Part shown: one piece after another, positions 13,401 through 19,400 of the stretch
How positions within the stretch are numbered: the stretch's first letter is position 1
Layout: each line of letters begins with the position of its first letter
DNA from: Cuspidothrix issatschenkoi CHARLIE-1
GTDB taxonomy: Bacteria > Cyanobacteriota > Cyanobacteriia > Cyanobacteriales > Nostocaceae
Assembly (NCBI RefSeq): GCF_002934005.1
Contig: NZ_PGEM01000001.1
Span: 1-63,137, forward strand
Reading direction: 5' to 3'
DNA: 63,137 nucleotides
Translations under genes and position numbers: made by a program
Notes under the pieces: generated by a model
Databases searched by the model: none
What the model saw: only the letters and a program-made list of their open reading frames with translations
What the model was told of the DNA's origin: nothing

Positions 13401-15353
13401 CAATATCCAAGGATATCAGGAAAGATCCTGAATTTTGACAATGTATCCTCTGGCTTGGTCGGAGCGGAAACTATCTTATCACAACTCAAACATCTTCGCC
13501 TCCTTCTTGATTTGAGCGATCTCTACCAGAGTCCCAAGGAGCGCGATCACGATCCACTGGGGAAAATTGCCTTTTATCAACGCCTAGTATCTGTCAGTAC
13601 CGATCTAGACATCCTGTACGTCACCCAGGGGTTGCAGCATTTCCGCTCGGAGACAATTAGTCTGGCGGGATCGAAACTAGCTGGACTGATCGAGGTACTC
13701 AGTGCTGAACACGCCTATGTCAGATCTCGACATATCGATATCGATCCAGGGATGTTCCACAGTCCGGAATTGCTCGAACAGGCACTAACTCAAGAGCTTA
13801 CCGCTCAACTGGAAGAAACGGAAATTTGTTATCGTCACCAACAACGGTTCGTCCCCTACCTGGAAGCTGGACTGGCACAACCAAGGGCGGATGTCTCGAT
13901 TCGTAGCAACGGAGTTTACGTTATCAGTGGCGGAACGGGAGGGATTGGGCTGGAAATCGCCGATCTTCTTGTCGCCCAGGGCGCAAAGAAACTCGTCTTG
14001 ATGGGACTAAACGCCCTACCGCCCAAAAGCACATGGGGAGACGATCGCCAACAATTTGCTGGCGATCTGAAGCTCAAACTGGACAAATTAGCCAGACTAG
14101 ATCGCCAAGTTGAGCATTTGAGTATATATACAGGAGCGTTAACCGAAGATCGGCAGTTGGCAGACTTCTTTGCAGAAATTCGCGATCGCGTTGGTCCGAT
14201 CGTTGGTGTGATTCATAGTGCGGGGATCGGTTCTGATTTCCAACAGCCCGCCTTCATCACCAAAGATTTGGATCGCATCGCTGCCGTTCTAGAACCTAAA
14301 GTAGCTGGACTCGAAACGCTTGCTACTGTTTTTCAGCACGACGAGATCGACTTCTTTGTGGCTTTCTCTTCCTTGACGGGATTAATCCCTCGATTTGCCA
14401 AGGGAAGTTGCGACTACGCCCTGGCAAATACCTATGTTGACTGGTTCATGGCTTATCAAAACGCTACACACCATAAACAGGGCTATAAGTCAATTACCTG
14501 GGTAGACTGGCACGAAACAGGAATGGCAGCGCGATCGCCAGCCTGTATCTTTAAAGCCATGCAGTATAATCTTGATCGCGTTGGTTTGGTGACACATACT
14601 AACCAAGTTGGTAAATTCTTATTTAAACTGGCACTTGGGCAGCGGGAAACAGCCTGGGTTCTGAATACGGAACTAGATCTAACCAAGTTTGGAGAAGCTG
14701 CACCCACACTACTTCATGCCCGCGATCGCGCGGACAGAGTTAGCCAGGAGTTGAACCCCCTCCCTACCCCCCCCCAGGGGGAACCGCTGCTAGTGTTGCC
14801 AAGTGGGGATGGTGCGCAGACTAAAAATAGCACAAATATTGGTTGCACTGGTGCCGCCTTGCCTCTGGCAATACCGTCTGATGAGGTTTCTAGTATCCAG
14901 CACCAGATCGAGCAGTGGGAATCTCAGGTTCAGCACCAAGGATTCATTGCCCCAGAATGTATCACAAAGGCGATCGACTGGGCAGAAATTAATAGCCTCG
15001 ATCCCCAATTGATCGAGCGCATTTACCGTCTGTTATTTCCAGATCCTATTCTTACAATTGGCGACAAAGATAACCAGGAGGCGATCGCACTCAACCCTAC
15101 CCAGGACTCCCCAGCAAAACCGCAGGATGTACCAGCGATCGAGGTGATTCGGGAGGTGGTCATTCAGGTGCTCAAACTCAAGAGTATTGATGACAACCGG
15201 AAATTTCAAGATTATGGGCTAGATTCTATTTCCGCCACCCAATTGGCAATTAAGCTAGAACATCAATTGAAGCGAGAGATTCTGCCAAAGTGGCTAATTG
15301 ACTATCCCACAATTACATTGCTTGCTCAACACTTAATCGGAGACAAAGTTTAG
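285..15353 (+). CDS. trans-AT polyketide synthase (GNAT loader plus three extension modules)
   Basis: A 5022-residue assembly-line protein that starts and extends the first part of the polyketide. Domains in order (approximate residues): GNAT 70-265, ACP (Ser332), KS1 404-835 (Cys573), KR 1050-1500 (Tyr1413), C-methyltransferase 1600-1880 (SAM motif near 1696-1702), ACP (Ser1953), KS2 2043-2485 (Cys2220), degenerate ECH 2740-2935, ECH2 2980-3235, tandem ACPs (Ser3282, Ser3389), KS3 3486-3915 (Cys3655), KR 4330-4785 (Tyr4711), ACP (Ser4981). No AT domain is present, so malonyl units must come from the free AT at 53483. The start is GTG at 285 without a clear ribosome-binding site; ATG at 339 is an alternative that loses only 18 residues. 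The monooxygenase gene follows after 5 bp. The module order resembles the first half of pederin-family synthases; that comparison is from memory of the family. Confidence 0.93.
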   Translation: MSEQPHYVNQDINLSQDSMNLPKKAVSNTGEIVGAESLLMLASAVGLFPASQLIYPLDLSVVHFKKADYRIRQTQLSDLPTLIQLEKECWAIELQATSANLVDRLNNYPQGQLVMELPDGDHNYQVVGAIYSQRIESVEILHQIAVNRVSELHSHTGSIVQLLAVNILPDFQERRLGDRLLEFMLQWCSAIDGIESVVAVTLCQDFHRYEFSLAEYIGQRNVQGRLIDPILRFHELHGAKIECIVKNYRPLDRNNQGHGVLVRYPIHQRRRDDDQGINDAEGLNHRPGVEAQVWDPDSAAAFLAATVQSRLDDDQRSGYKFDRPLMEMGLNSVDLLILSEQISDRFGLNLDPAFFFHYPTPAKVLMFLSKHHSLSVTQNQNVPSSTVAPTDTLLKTTPKSARSADGVAIVGLACRLPGGINNPDLLWDLLKNGGSAIEKLPQGRWQWPEDIDPEGKHQGIDQGGFLSQIDLFDAGFFRISAIEAQSMDPQQRILMELAWQTLENAGVTPTKVAGSNTGVFVGASGSDYCRVIERLGIPIEAHAGTGTSLAALANRISYFFDLQGPSIVLDTACSSSLIAVHQAVRSIRSGECVQALVGGVHIMSHPANSIAYYKAGMLAHDGKCKTFDDRADGYVRSEGAVMFLLKQLSQAEADGDLIYATIKGSAANHGGQSAGLTVPNPSQQAALLTDAWKDAGIDPHTISFIEAHGTGTALGDPIEIQGIQKAVAQWSETPQIPIACGLGSLKTNLGHLEAAAGIAGLLKVVICLQHQELPATGHFAHLNRHIDLLGSSLYIVAQHQQWERPHRSIPRRAGVSSFGSGGANAHIIVEEYDLGCKVEDMDRPSPEPFLFVLSAQNIEQLRNYVQHFEQWLSLLSDDHCSMAELTRFLQCHRQAFEERLAVVATSRVDLVNKLRLFPDIGPAGFQGNIKHSSREIKTLMRGYLGNQIIQTAIAGRYWEQLAALWVAGVALDWSLLGGNQLPTASSKYWRLSVPTYPFARHRFWLPEPIALQDSTHLTPVQRKQIDVSGAIKLEPADRQSADEATLFTLKLVWQQLEMAKSEKSGSKMPNGKTAIFGCIPEQEQVWQSYFSPCEFISIASNTDIQYLIEQLQALDAIAHIVWVGTTNLDRYDFPDRCLVDRDSDLLQVYRLLKAAAVIYGTERLQWTLITLQSQAVFDREDPDPIQASIHGFIGSVAKEFPHWRFRLLDLPSPADGASRRLLEEICDLPFDPEVRSLAWRDGKWYRPILAQILVEDPARSAYRAGGVYVVIGGAGGLGEVWSRYLSEKYRAQIVWIGRSPLNDTIQQKMEAIASTGPMPRYISADATSQQELQQAYEQIKSEFGQVQGVVHGAVGVFDRSFKDTDETGFRAVLAAKVDVSVRLAQVFHAEDLDFVLFFSSIEALSQSGGLSGYAAGCAFKDAFAQCLTNRWHCPVKVIHWGHWAIGTGDRISEAAKTRLKQRGIGLLESTESMQALECLVRNDRLNQLAIIKSVSIEVIDWYDGDEFVVSYKGVAPSVSHKIRGIDVASNQSIEALEADSIFQSPQMQPLLLNLLKNSLHNIDLELSGNSPEFYTKWLAASRSILNQNPAVSGSEASTNGVWQDWNEARKNLRANNSKQRAFSLVESCIQALPEILSGQKRSTDTLFPNGSLQIVEGIYRDNPVADYFNEVLAKSLRAAIEARLKHDPQGKFRILEIGAGTGATTKAVLSQLAGLEDRIGEYCYTDISRAFLLHGQEHLIPNYPFLRVNIFDVEQPLARQNIEADAYDFAIATNVLHATRNIRQTLRNVKACLRSNGLILLNELCEQTLFGHLTFGLLEGWWRHEDPELRIDGTPLLSVDSWTRVLQTEGFKSPWFPVEIARSLGQQVIVTESDGLVRQKHTSGDQNAPPLGLNTAAEGGDRCVNTSRTEDYNNVSLRPSAIPLFQGLIAKILRMNPEQIEVDEPFQSYGIDSILIVQITGALQAKFGAIHSTLLFEVQTLGELVDYFIEHRPSDLIAQIDLPRSSTTITDPQPASRSPDSEPTAPITAPAPSQLAADSRSYPPEAIAIIGMSGSYPMAQDLPTFWEHLKAGTDCISEIPRDRWSWEDYFHPHVEEAIDLGKSYCKWGSFLDRAKEFDAQFFGISPHEVVNIDPQERIFLQAAWAALEDAGHTKQMLESQYQQQVGVFVGVTRTGFDLYGPELWRQGKIAHPHTSFSSIANRLSYFLNLRGPSLPIDTMCSSSLTAVHEACQHLQNGSVQLAIAGGVNLYLHPSSYNILCANRMLSQDGRCKSFGKHSNGFVPGEGVGVVLLKPLSQAIADRDNIYAVIRGTHVNHGGKTNGYTVPNPKAQAELVFDALLKSGVDARELSYIEAHGTGTELGDPIEVAGLTNAFARHTQDTNFCALGSVKSNLGHLEAASGIAGLTKAILQLRHKQLVPSLHAEELNPKIDFDRTPFYVQRRLEYWQQPIVELAGKIKTVPRIAGVSSFGAGGVNAHVVIEEYDMEESEVVDAPVLVVLSARNNQRLVAYARKLHQFLAAGAVNLQNLAYTLQVGREALPYRMATIVSSPAAVIAKLDAFIQGKSPLDDCYVGMVGQDKATANQWNSDPNLIKQLTAWTEEGCYDQLAELWVKGVNIDWSKLRRPSNIYPRRISLPTYPFDPKRYWFELEENKSTQTTPTVNTQAVSGERITKPIPGENRQPITASPQPRKLITLIDPDKVQRDRVNPRDRQRIRLSDPSALTLPTKVTSSWLKLTPQAQGIVEIEINAADLPLEASKLIPELKDRLRSLALSDEVRVWLLVDDNGLFSNSIIHDHIPVMAALMGFLLELELPLIGVLKSDLRGAGWNLASLCDFLIFRASGQFCPRGLTDRDRSIVEERFGKSFAQRFLTGKDLCSGQILAAMGLDCPITSDEQIDALARDLAERISQSPQRSLMELKKQLSRSVHSLVRHAYFPSPTNLHNELTRLSAIPEFFSYQQLNRAVAENDRSLSPPTFVATYSDVIHVHAFANGVVQLTLADTNHKNMFSTAFSAGLTQAFEHIKSGADYRVVVLVGYDKYFACGGTKSGLQDIYAGRARFTDNDIHTLPLRCHLPVIAAMQGHAIGGGWSLGMFCDLTIFSAESIYQAPYMQYGFTPGAGSTLIFPTRLGANLSREILFGGREYQGSELKGRGIEMPVLPRNQVLNYALKLAHHLAQFAKDDSIQRKAQATERLRDLLDTFHTQEVAMHEQTFVGQSQVIKNIHERFDHEFNAPLDLQPHPQVVLDRNVHLLQTLKETIAAELLMEPAEINEDTKFVDMGLDSISAVMWIKRINAKFGLSLAATKVYSYPTVREFADYLESLNPQTVTPKTISSSDRVENSTPTPIVANGELPSSPSVLKILSESLAAELFMEANEIDSEAKFVDMGMDSITAVTWIRKINNLFGSSLPATDVYKYPTLSDFARNLNRTIPSIQPNTPAITVSPTVKPPLVMPSTPQPIGLTKPDQEPSVPTPVNLFAGDRNTKQNQDAIAVIGMAGRFPQAKNLTEFWENIAKGKNCISEIASDRWNLADFYDPDRNAPNKTYCKWMGALEDIDQFDPLFFHISPREAEFMDPQQRLFLQASWQCIEDAGYNPMSLAGSKCGVFVGCEPGEYGKIVQRYELNALGLLGGSAALLPARIAYFLNLQGPCMAIDTACSASLVAIANACDSLILGNSNIALAGGVYVLSGPEMHVMMSKAGILSPQGRCFTFDRRADGFVPGEGVGVLLLKRLADAERDGDDIYGVIRGWGVNQDGKTNGITAPNGQSQQRLQQEVYERFQIQPADIQLIEAHGTGTALGDPIEVEALCETFGKFTNRQKFCALGSVKSNIGHLATAAGVAGAIKVMLAIGNKKLPPTIGYESLNEHINLDRSPFYINTECIDWNVGDGKPRRAAINCFGFSGTNAHMVIEEYIDYPYQRQAIGTDVAPDRAYPILLSARNEERLTAAAQQLLEHLESQTLNQQPATLRYRLCDLAYTLQVGREAMDARLAFVADTWTEVIQKLRRFIDRSTATLSKSGNGIYYGLVGDDRSHLIEFVNDRDVLAMANSWLSQGKYPQVLELWVQGGSIDWRQIYRLDLPQPQRIHLPSYPFARESYWIGSQMGASEDLSDQKSECVEADGLEWTFETLLDDISWSDRFTDYQGKKILIIAANDRDREGICSLLRQIEVSVGLKKPLHLQCVNFNVLDMIAIEQPVAVVLAIAAQDAPLGNSFDLLGKWLKSHSGGFNTYYLTTDTPGGGKIDDVSISNPDRNCRIIRLQPGTSSAQQYQILLREWLSHNPLNEQPREWGQVRYDGDERFVLHPVKSQLIESGEQSQQFYSIQKKWKQQPIRQTETGSTEGEILILVNADTADLGQHLFSNRQATIVGCINHDRDQYPRISGKILNFDNVSSGLVGAETILSQLKHLRLLLDLSDLYQSPKERDHDPLGKIAFYQRLVSVSTDLDILYVTQGLQHFRSETISLAGSKLAGLIEVLSAEHAYVRSRHIDIDPGMFHSPELLEQALTQELTAQLEETEICYRHQQRFVPYLEAGLAQPRADVSIRSNGVYVISGGTGGIGLEIADLLVAQGAKKLVLMGLNALPPKSTWGDDRQQFAGDLKLKLDKLARLDRQVEHLSIYTGALTEDRQLADFFAEIRDRVGPIVGVIHSAGIGSDFQQPAFITKDLDRIAAVLEPKVAGLETLATVFQHDEIDFFVAFSSLTGLIPRFAKGSCDYALANTYVDWFMAYQNATHHKQGYKSITWVDWHETGMAARSPACIFKAMQYNLDRVGLVTHTNQVGKFLFKLALGQRETAWVLNTELDLTKFGEAAPTLLHARDRADRVSQELNPLPTPPQGEPLLVLPSGDGAQTKNSTNIGCTGAALPLAIPSDEVSSIQHQIEQWESQVQHQGFIAPECITKAIDWAEINSLDPQLIERIYRLLFPDPILTIGDKDNQEAIALNPTQDSPAKPQDVPAIEVIREVVIQVLKLKSIDDNRKFQDYGLDSISATQLAIKLEHQLKREILPKWLIDYPTITLLAQHLIGDKV
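1494..6240 (+). other. Module 1: KS-KR-MT-ACP
   Basis: KS1 has the full triad: Cys573 in DTACSSSL, His in EAHGTGT and His in TNLGHLEA, so it should elongate. The KR has GGAGGLG and a catalytic Tyr in GYAAGC. The methyltransferase has the SAM motif EIGAGTGATT. The ACP site is YGIDSI (Ser1953). Predicted chemistry: one malonyl extension, alpha-C-methylation and ketoreduction, giving a 2-methyl-3-hydroxybutanoyl chain on an acetyl starter. Confidence 0.8.
6411..10560 (+). other. Module 2: KS-ECH*-ECH2-ACP-ACP (beta-branching module)
   Basis: KS2 is intact (Cys2220 in DTMCSSSL, EAHGTGT, SNLGHLEA). It is followed by two crotonase-fold domains. The first (8505-9090) lacks the usual FC-G-D oxyanion segment and looks degenerate. 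The second (9230-9990) keeps the FACGGTKSGL segment typical of the decarboxylating ECH2 class. Tandem ACPs (MGLDSIS and MGMDSIT) follow, as usual where an HMG-synthase cassette acts on the chain. Predicted result: a beta-methyl or exomethylene branch, installed with the trans-acting cassette at 49958-53486. Confidence 0.8.
10741..15330 (+). other. Module 3: KS-KR-ACP
   Basis: KS3 is intact (Cys3655 in DTACSASL, EAHGTGT, SNIGHLAT). The KR (GGTGGIG, Tyr4711 in DYALAN, Lys in EPKVAG) looks active and is of a different subtype from the other KRs of the cluster, which all carry YAAG followed by C or S. The ACP site is YGLDSI (Ser4981). In pederin the equivalent beta carbon is a ketone/hemiketal, so an active KR here would mean either an alcohol at that position or reduction of another carbonyl; the sequence does not decide. 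Confidence 0.75.
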
Positions 15354-15358
15354 TAATT

Positions 15359-16486
15359 ATGACCACTTCCATCGAAGAACTACTCGGTCTACCGCCGCCA
15401 ACAGCTAACCGCAGACCAGAAAATAATCACCAAATTTCCTTCAGTTTGCTGTTTTTTTCTGATGTGAGGAAAGATGTAACGGACAAGCAGAAATATGAAT
15501 TCGTGCGAGAGATCACGGTATTTGCCGATCGAGCAGGGTTTGCGGCTATCTACATCCCAGAACGTCACTTCTACGAGTTTGGTTCGATCTTTGCGAATTC
15601 GGCAGTGATGGCAGCCTATTTGATTCCCCAGACGCGCCGGATTCGGTTTAGAACGGCAGGGATTTCTCTCCCGCTCCATCATCCCGCTGAAATCGTCGAG
15701 TGGTGGGCGATGAATGATATATTATCTGATGGACGAGTGGATCTTGGCTTTGGGTCAGGATGGAGCAAGCCAGATTTCATTTACGCGCCCGAAAAGTATA
15801 CTGATCGCCGTAAGATTTGTAGTGAGTGGATTCCCCTGGTGCAAAAGCTGTGGCGAGGCGAAACTGTCACCTTTCCCGGACCCGATGGTGAACCTGTCCC
15901 GATCGTGGTTTATCCACGTCCGCTGCAACCGGAACTGAAAGTCTGGCTACTTGTAACCAAGAGTGATGATGGGTTTAGATATGCAGGTCGTCAAGGATAC
16001 AATATTTTTACTATGCTCTACGGTAACAACTTTGAAGATATGGGCAAAAAAATCGCTTTATATCGTCAGGGACGAGCAGAAGGGGGACACGATCCCCAAT
16101 CGGGCATCGTAACTCTCATGCTACATACACTGGTTCACCACAGCCGTAATTTGGTGCATCAGGCGATTGAATCACCCTTTAGGGAGTATATTAAAAGTTC
16201 TTTAGATGCACATATACAGGTATTGACCGAAAGAAGTGTAACCAATGAGGGTGTCTCGGATCGAGAGAAGGCTAAAATACTCGATTATGCCTATCAACGA
16301 TATGTGAAAACAGCGGCTATGTTCGGCACTGTGGACGACGCTAGGAAAGTTGTGGATGAAGCGATCGCGATTGGTGTGAACGAGATCGCCTGCTTGGTCG
16401 ATTTCGGCGTGGATTACACGGTAGTCAAGGAGTCGCTCTCCTACTTGGAAGAATTGATTTCCCATTATTTGCCAGCAGTGGATTGA
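15359..16486 (+). CDS. Luciferase-like FMN-dependent monooxygenase (natural-product type)
   Basis: A 375-residue bacterial-luciferase-like protein. Visible family signs are a TIM-barrel N-terminal strand (ISFSLLFFSDV), the PERHF segment near residue 70, LPLHHPAEIVEWWAMND with the NDILSDGRVDLGFGSGW signature after it, and a long C-terminal helical part. Enzymes of this subtype sit inside or beside trans-AT PKS lines and oxidise carrier-bound chains, often by alpha-hydroxylation. The gene lies between the PKS ending in module 3 and the megasynthase starting with KS0-ACP, so the likely substrate is the acyl chain just before glycine; alpha-hydroxylation there would match the pederin-family mandelate-like unit (inference). 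ATG at 15359 is 5 bp after the PKS stop. The stop TGA shares one base with the next start, so translation is probably coupled. Confidence 0.85.
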   Translation: MTTSIEELLGLPPPTANRRPENNHQISFSLLFFSDVRKDVTDKQKYEFVREITVFADRAGFAAIYIPERHFYEFGSIFANSAVMAAYLIPQTRRIRFRTAGISLPLHHPAEIVEWWAMNDILSDGRVDLGFGSGWSKPDFIYAPEKYTDRRKICSEWIPLVQKLWRGETVTFPGPDGEPVPIVVYPRPLQPELKVWLLVTKSDDGFRYAGRQGYNIFTMLYGNNFEDMGKKIALYRQGRAEGGHDPQSGIVTLMLHTLVHHSRNLVHQAIESPFREYIKSSLDAHIQVLTERSVTNEGVSDREKAKILDYAYQRYVKTAAMFGTVDDARKVVDEAIAIGVNEIACLVDFGVDYTVVKESLSYLEELISHYLPAVD

Positions 16487-19400
16487 TGATGAATACTGAA
16501 TACCAACTTAATTGTATTAAAGAAGCATTCGATCGCGCCTCCAGAGAGTCGCGTCCATCCAAACAAGCAGAATCGATTGTGCCACCTGCGCCCCAACTAG
16601 AGCCGATCGCCATTGTGGGACTGTCTGGTTACTTGCCTGGTTGTATGTCAGTCCGTGAATTTTGGCAGGCCTTAGATGAAGACCGTTCGGCGATCGCCGA
16701 AATTCCGATCGACCGCTTTGATTGGCGGAAGTATTACGATCCGTCCGGTAAGGATCCGCGCAAAACTGATTGTAAATGGGGCGGCTTTATTCCCGATATC
16801 GCCGGATTCGATCCGCATTTCTTTAATATCTTGCCGTTCGATGCTAAACGAATCGATCCCCGACAACGCCTGCTGCTGATGTCGGTGTATCAAACTTTAT
16901 GTGATGCCGGATATGCACCGACAACTCTCAAGAAATCGCGCACTGGAGTTTATGTTGCTCATCAGGACGATGATTATCTTCAGATATTGAATGAACGCGG
17001 ACTCGATTTGGGTGCAGGCTACGGACAGGCATCAATGCTAGCTAATCGGATCGCCTATTTTTTTGATTTTCGAGGACCCAGCGAGATAGTGGATGCCCAG
17101 TGTGCTGGTGGAGCAGTCGCTCTGCATCGGGCTGTAATGGCACTGCGATCGGGTGAGATCGACAATGCGATTGTTTGTGGTGCCAACTTGTTGTTACGAC
17201 CACAGCCTTTCTGTGCGCTGTCCAGTACCAAACAACTGAGCCGAACTAATTCCGTCAAGTCATTTCAGGCAAATTCGGACGGACATTTGCGGGCTGAAGG
17301 TGTTGTTAGTGTGATGTTAAAGCGGCTCTCCCCAGCGGAAGCCGACGGCGATTTTATTTATGGGCTGCTCGCGAATACGGCGATTAACTTCAATGGTCAA
17401 GGGGGTACTTCGAGTGCTGCTCCGAATATCGAGAGCCATGTAGACCTAATCGGGCGATGCTATGGAGACGCGGGGATCGACCCACGGGATCTGAGTTATA
17501 TCGAAGCTCAGGGAATGGGGAATCGGCTGTCCGACTTAGCCGAATGGGAAGCCTTTAATCGGGCACTGCGATCGCTAGCTAAAGCCAAAGGCGTGACTTT
17601 GGATCGCCACTTCTGTCGAGTTAGTACCCTCAAGCCTTTAATTGGGCATATGGAATCGACATCTGCCCTGGGGGCACTATTAAAGATCCTCCGAAGTTTG
17701 CAAACCGATCGCCTTCATCAGATTATCGGCTATGCCGATGGGAATCTGGGGCTGGAGACTGAGGATCTGCCCTGTGTTCTGGCTAGTGAGACATTGCCTT
17801 GGCCTAAAACAGACAAGCCGCGCCTAGCTGGGCTGCATTCTTTTGGGATGAGCGGCAATAATGCGCATATTTTAGTTCAGGAGTACCGTCCGTCGGCTCG
17901 AACCTCTGCTCCCAGTCAATCTTTGCCTGTCGTCGATGATACTTCTGAGTTTCTGATCGTCCTGTCTGCCCAAACTGAGAAATCGTTAATAGTCCTAGCT
18001 AGAGAACTCAATCAATTTCTTGCCAGTCCATCAGTCCCCGATCTAAAAGATATTGCCCATACTTTGTCTCATGGGCGCGAACACATGGATTATCGTCTGG
18101 CAATGGTTGTGGGCGATCGCGAACAACTCAGGACGGCACTACAATCCCATCTCGTAGCAGGCGATCGCCTTGGAGGATATCTCCATCCTGTCTTTACTGG
18201 CACAGTGCGTTCCGCTCCCCGGCAAGATAGCTCCAGTTTCCAAGGAATGCAGGCGATCGCCGCGATGTGGGTACAAGGCGGTGCGATTTCATTGCCGGAA
18301 TATCCCCATGCACGCCGAGTGCCACTACCTGTTTATCCCTTTGAAAAACAACGCTATTGGCTGGATCAAGAGCCGCAGCCCTCTCCAGATCTGGCGGTGA
18401 TGACGAAGAAGGAGTTAGGGGATTTTGCCATCGATCCAGAGCAATCCAGCGGAGACAACCTGCGTCGATATCTCAGGGGTGTTTTCGTTCAGTTACTCGA
18501 CCTCACCCCAGAACGCATCGATGAGGATCGGCATCTGCAAGATTACGGGATCGACTCTCTGACTGGAATGCGGGTGATGCGCGGTCTGTCAGCAACCTTC
18601 AACATTGAAGTTCTCGGTCGAGATCTGCTCCAGCATCCGACCATTCGATCGCTCTCACAACACTTGAGTCAGAGGATCGACTTAGAGGTAAATAGAGCGA
18701 ACCCCGATCCACAGGTAAATACATCACCCCATCGAGAGTTGGGAAATTTTCCGCTCTCGGAAGGTCAAACAGGATTATGGGCATTGCAGAAGTCTTTTCC
18801 ATATCTAACTGCCTATAACATCCCCTTGTGTCTCCAGATTCGGGGGCATTCCATCGATCCTGCGCTGTTATCAAAGGCTTTGCAGGCAGTGCTAAGACAG
18901 CATCCTGTGCTCGGCTATCGCCTATTTGAACGAGACGGTATTCTCAGACAAGATCTGGTGGCGGGGGGAGAGATCCGCATCAATACCGAAGATATTTCAG
19001 TCCTAGATGAGCAGAGCATCAAATCCAGACTCAGGGATAAGTCGAAACAGCCCTTCAATGTGGAACAAGGTCCGTTAATCCGGGTAGACCTACTGCAAAA
19101 ATCCCCCAGTGAAATCTATCTGCTGATTTGCGTACATCATATTGTATTTGATGGTGGATCATTCCTGCCCTTGATTGATTCACTATTGACGGCGTATCGT
19201 CAGTTACTGCGCGGAGAATCCCCAGCGATCGCGCCGATCTCTACGACTTATCAGGATTTTGTGCTGTGGGAGCGGCAGATGTTGGATTCTAGTGTGGGGA
19301 AAAAACATCGAGAATATTGGCGGCAGACACTTTCAGGCGATCTGCCGATCCTCGAACTTCCCACCGATCGATCGCGTTCAAATGTAGACCTGTTTTCCGG

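Noticed and set aside
16483-16488. TTG start at 16483 for the megasynthase
   Set aside because: ATG 16486 directly follows in frame and overlaps the upstream stop in the usual coupled manner.
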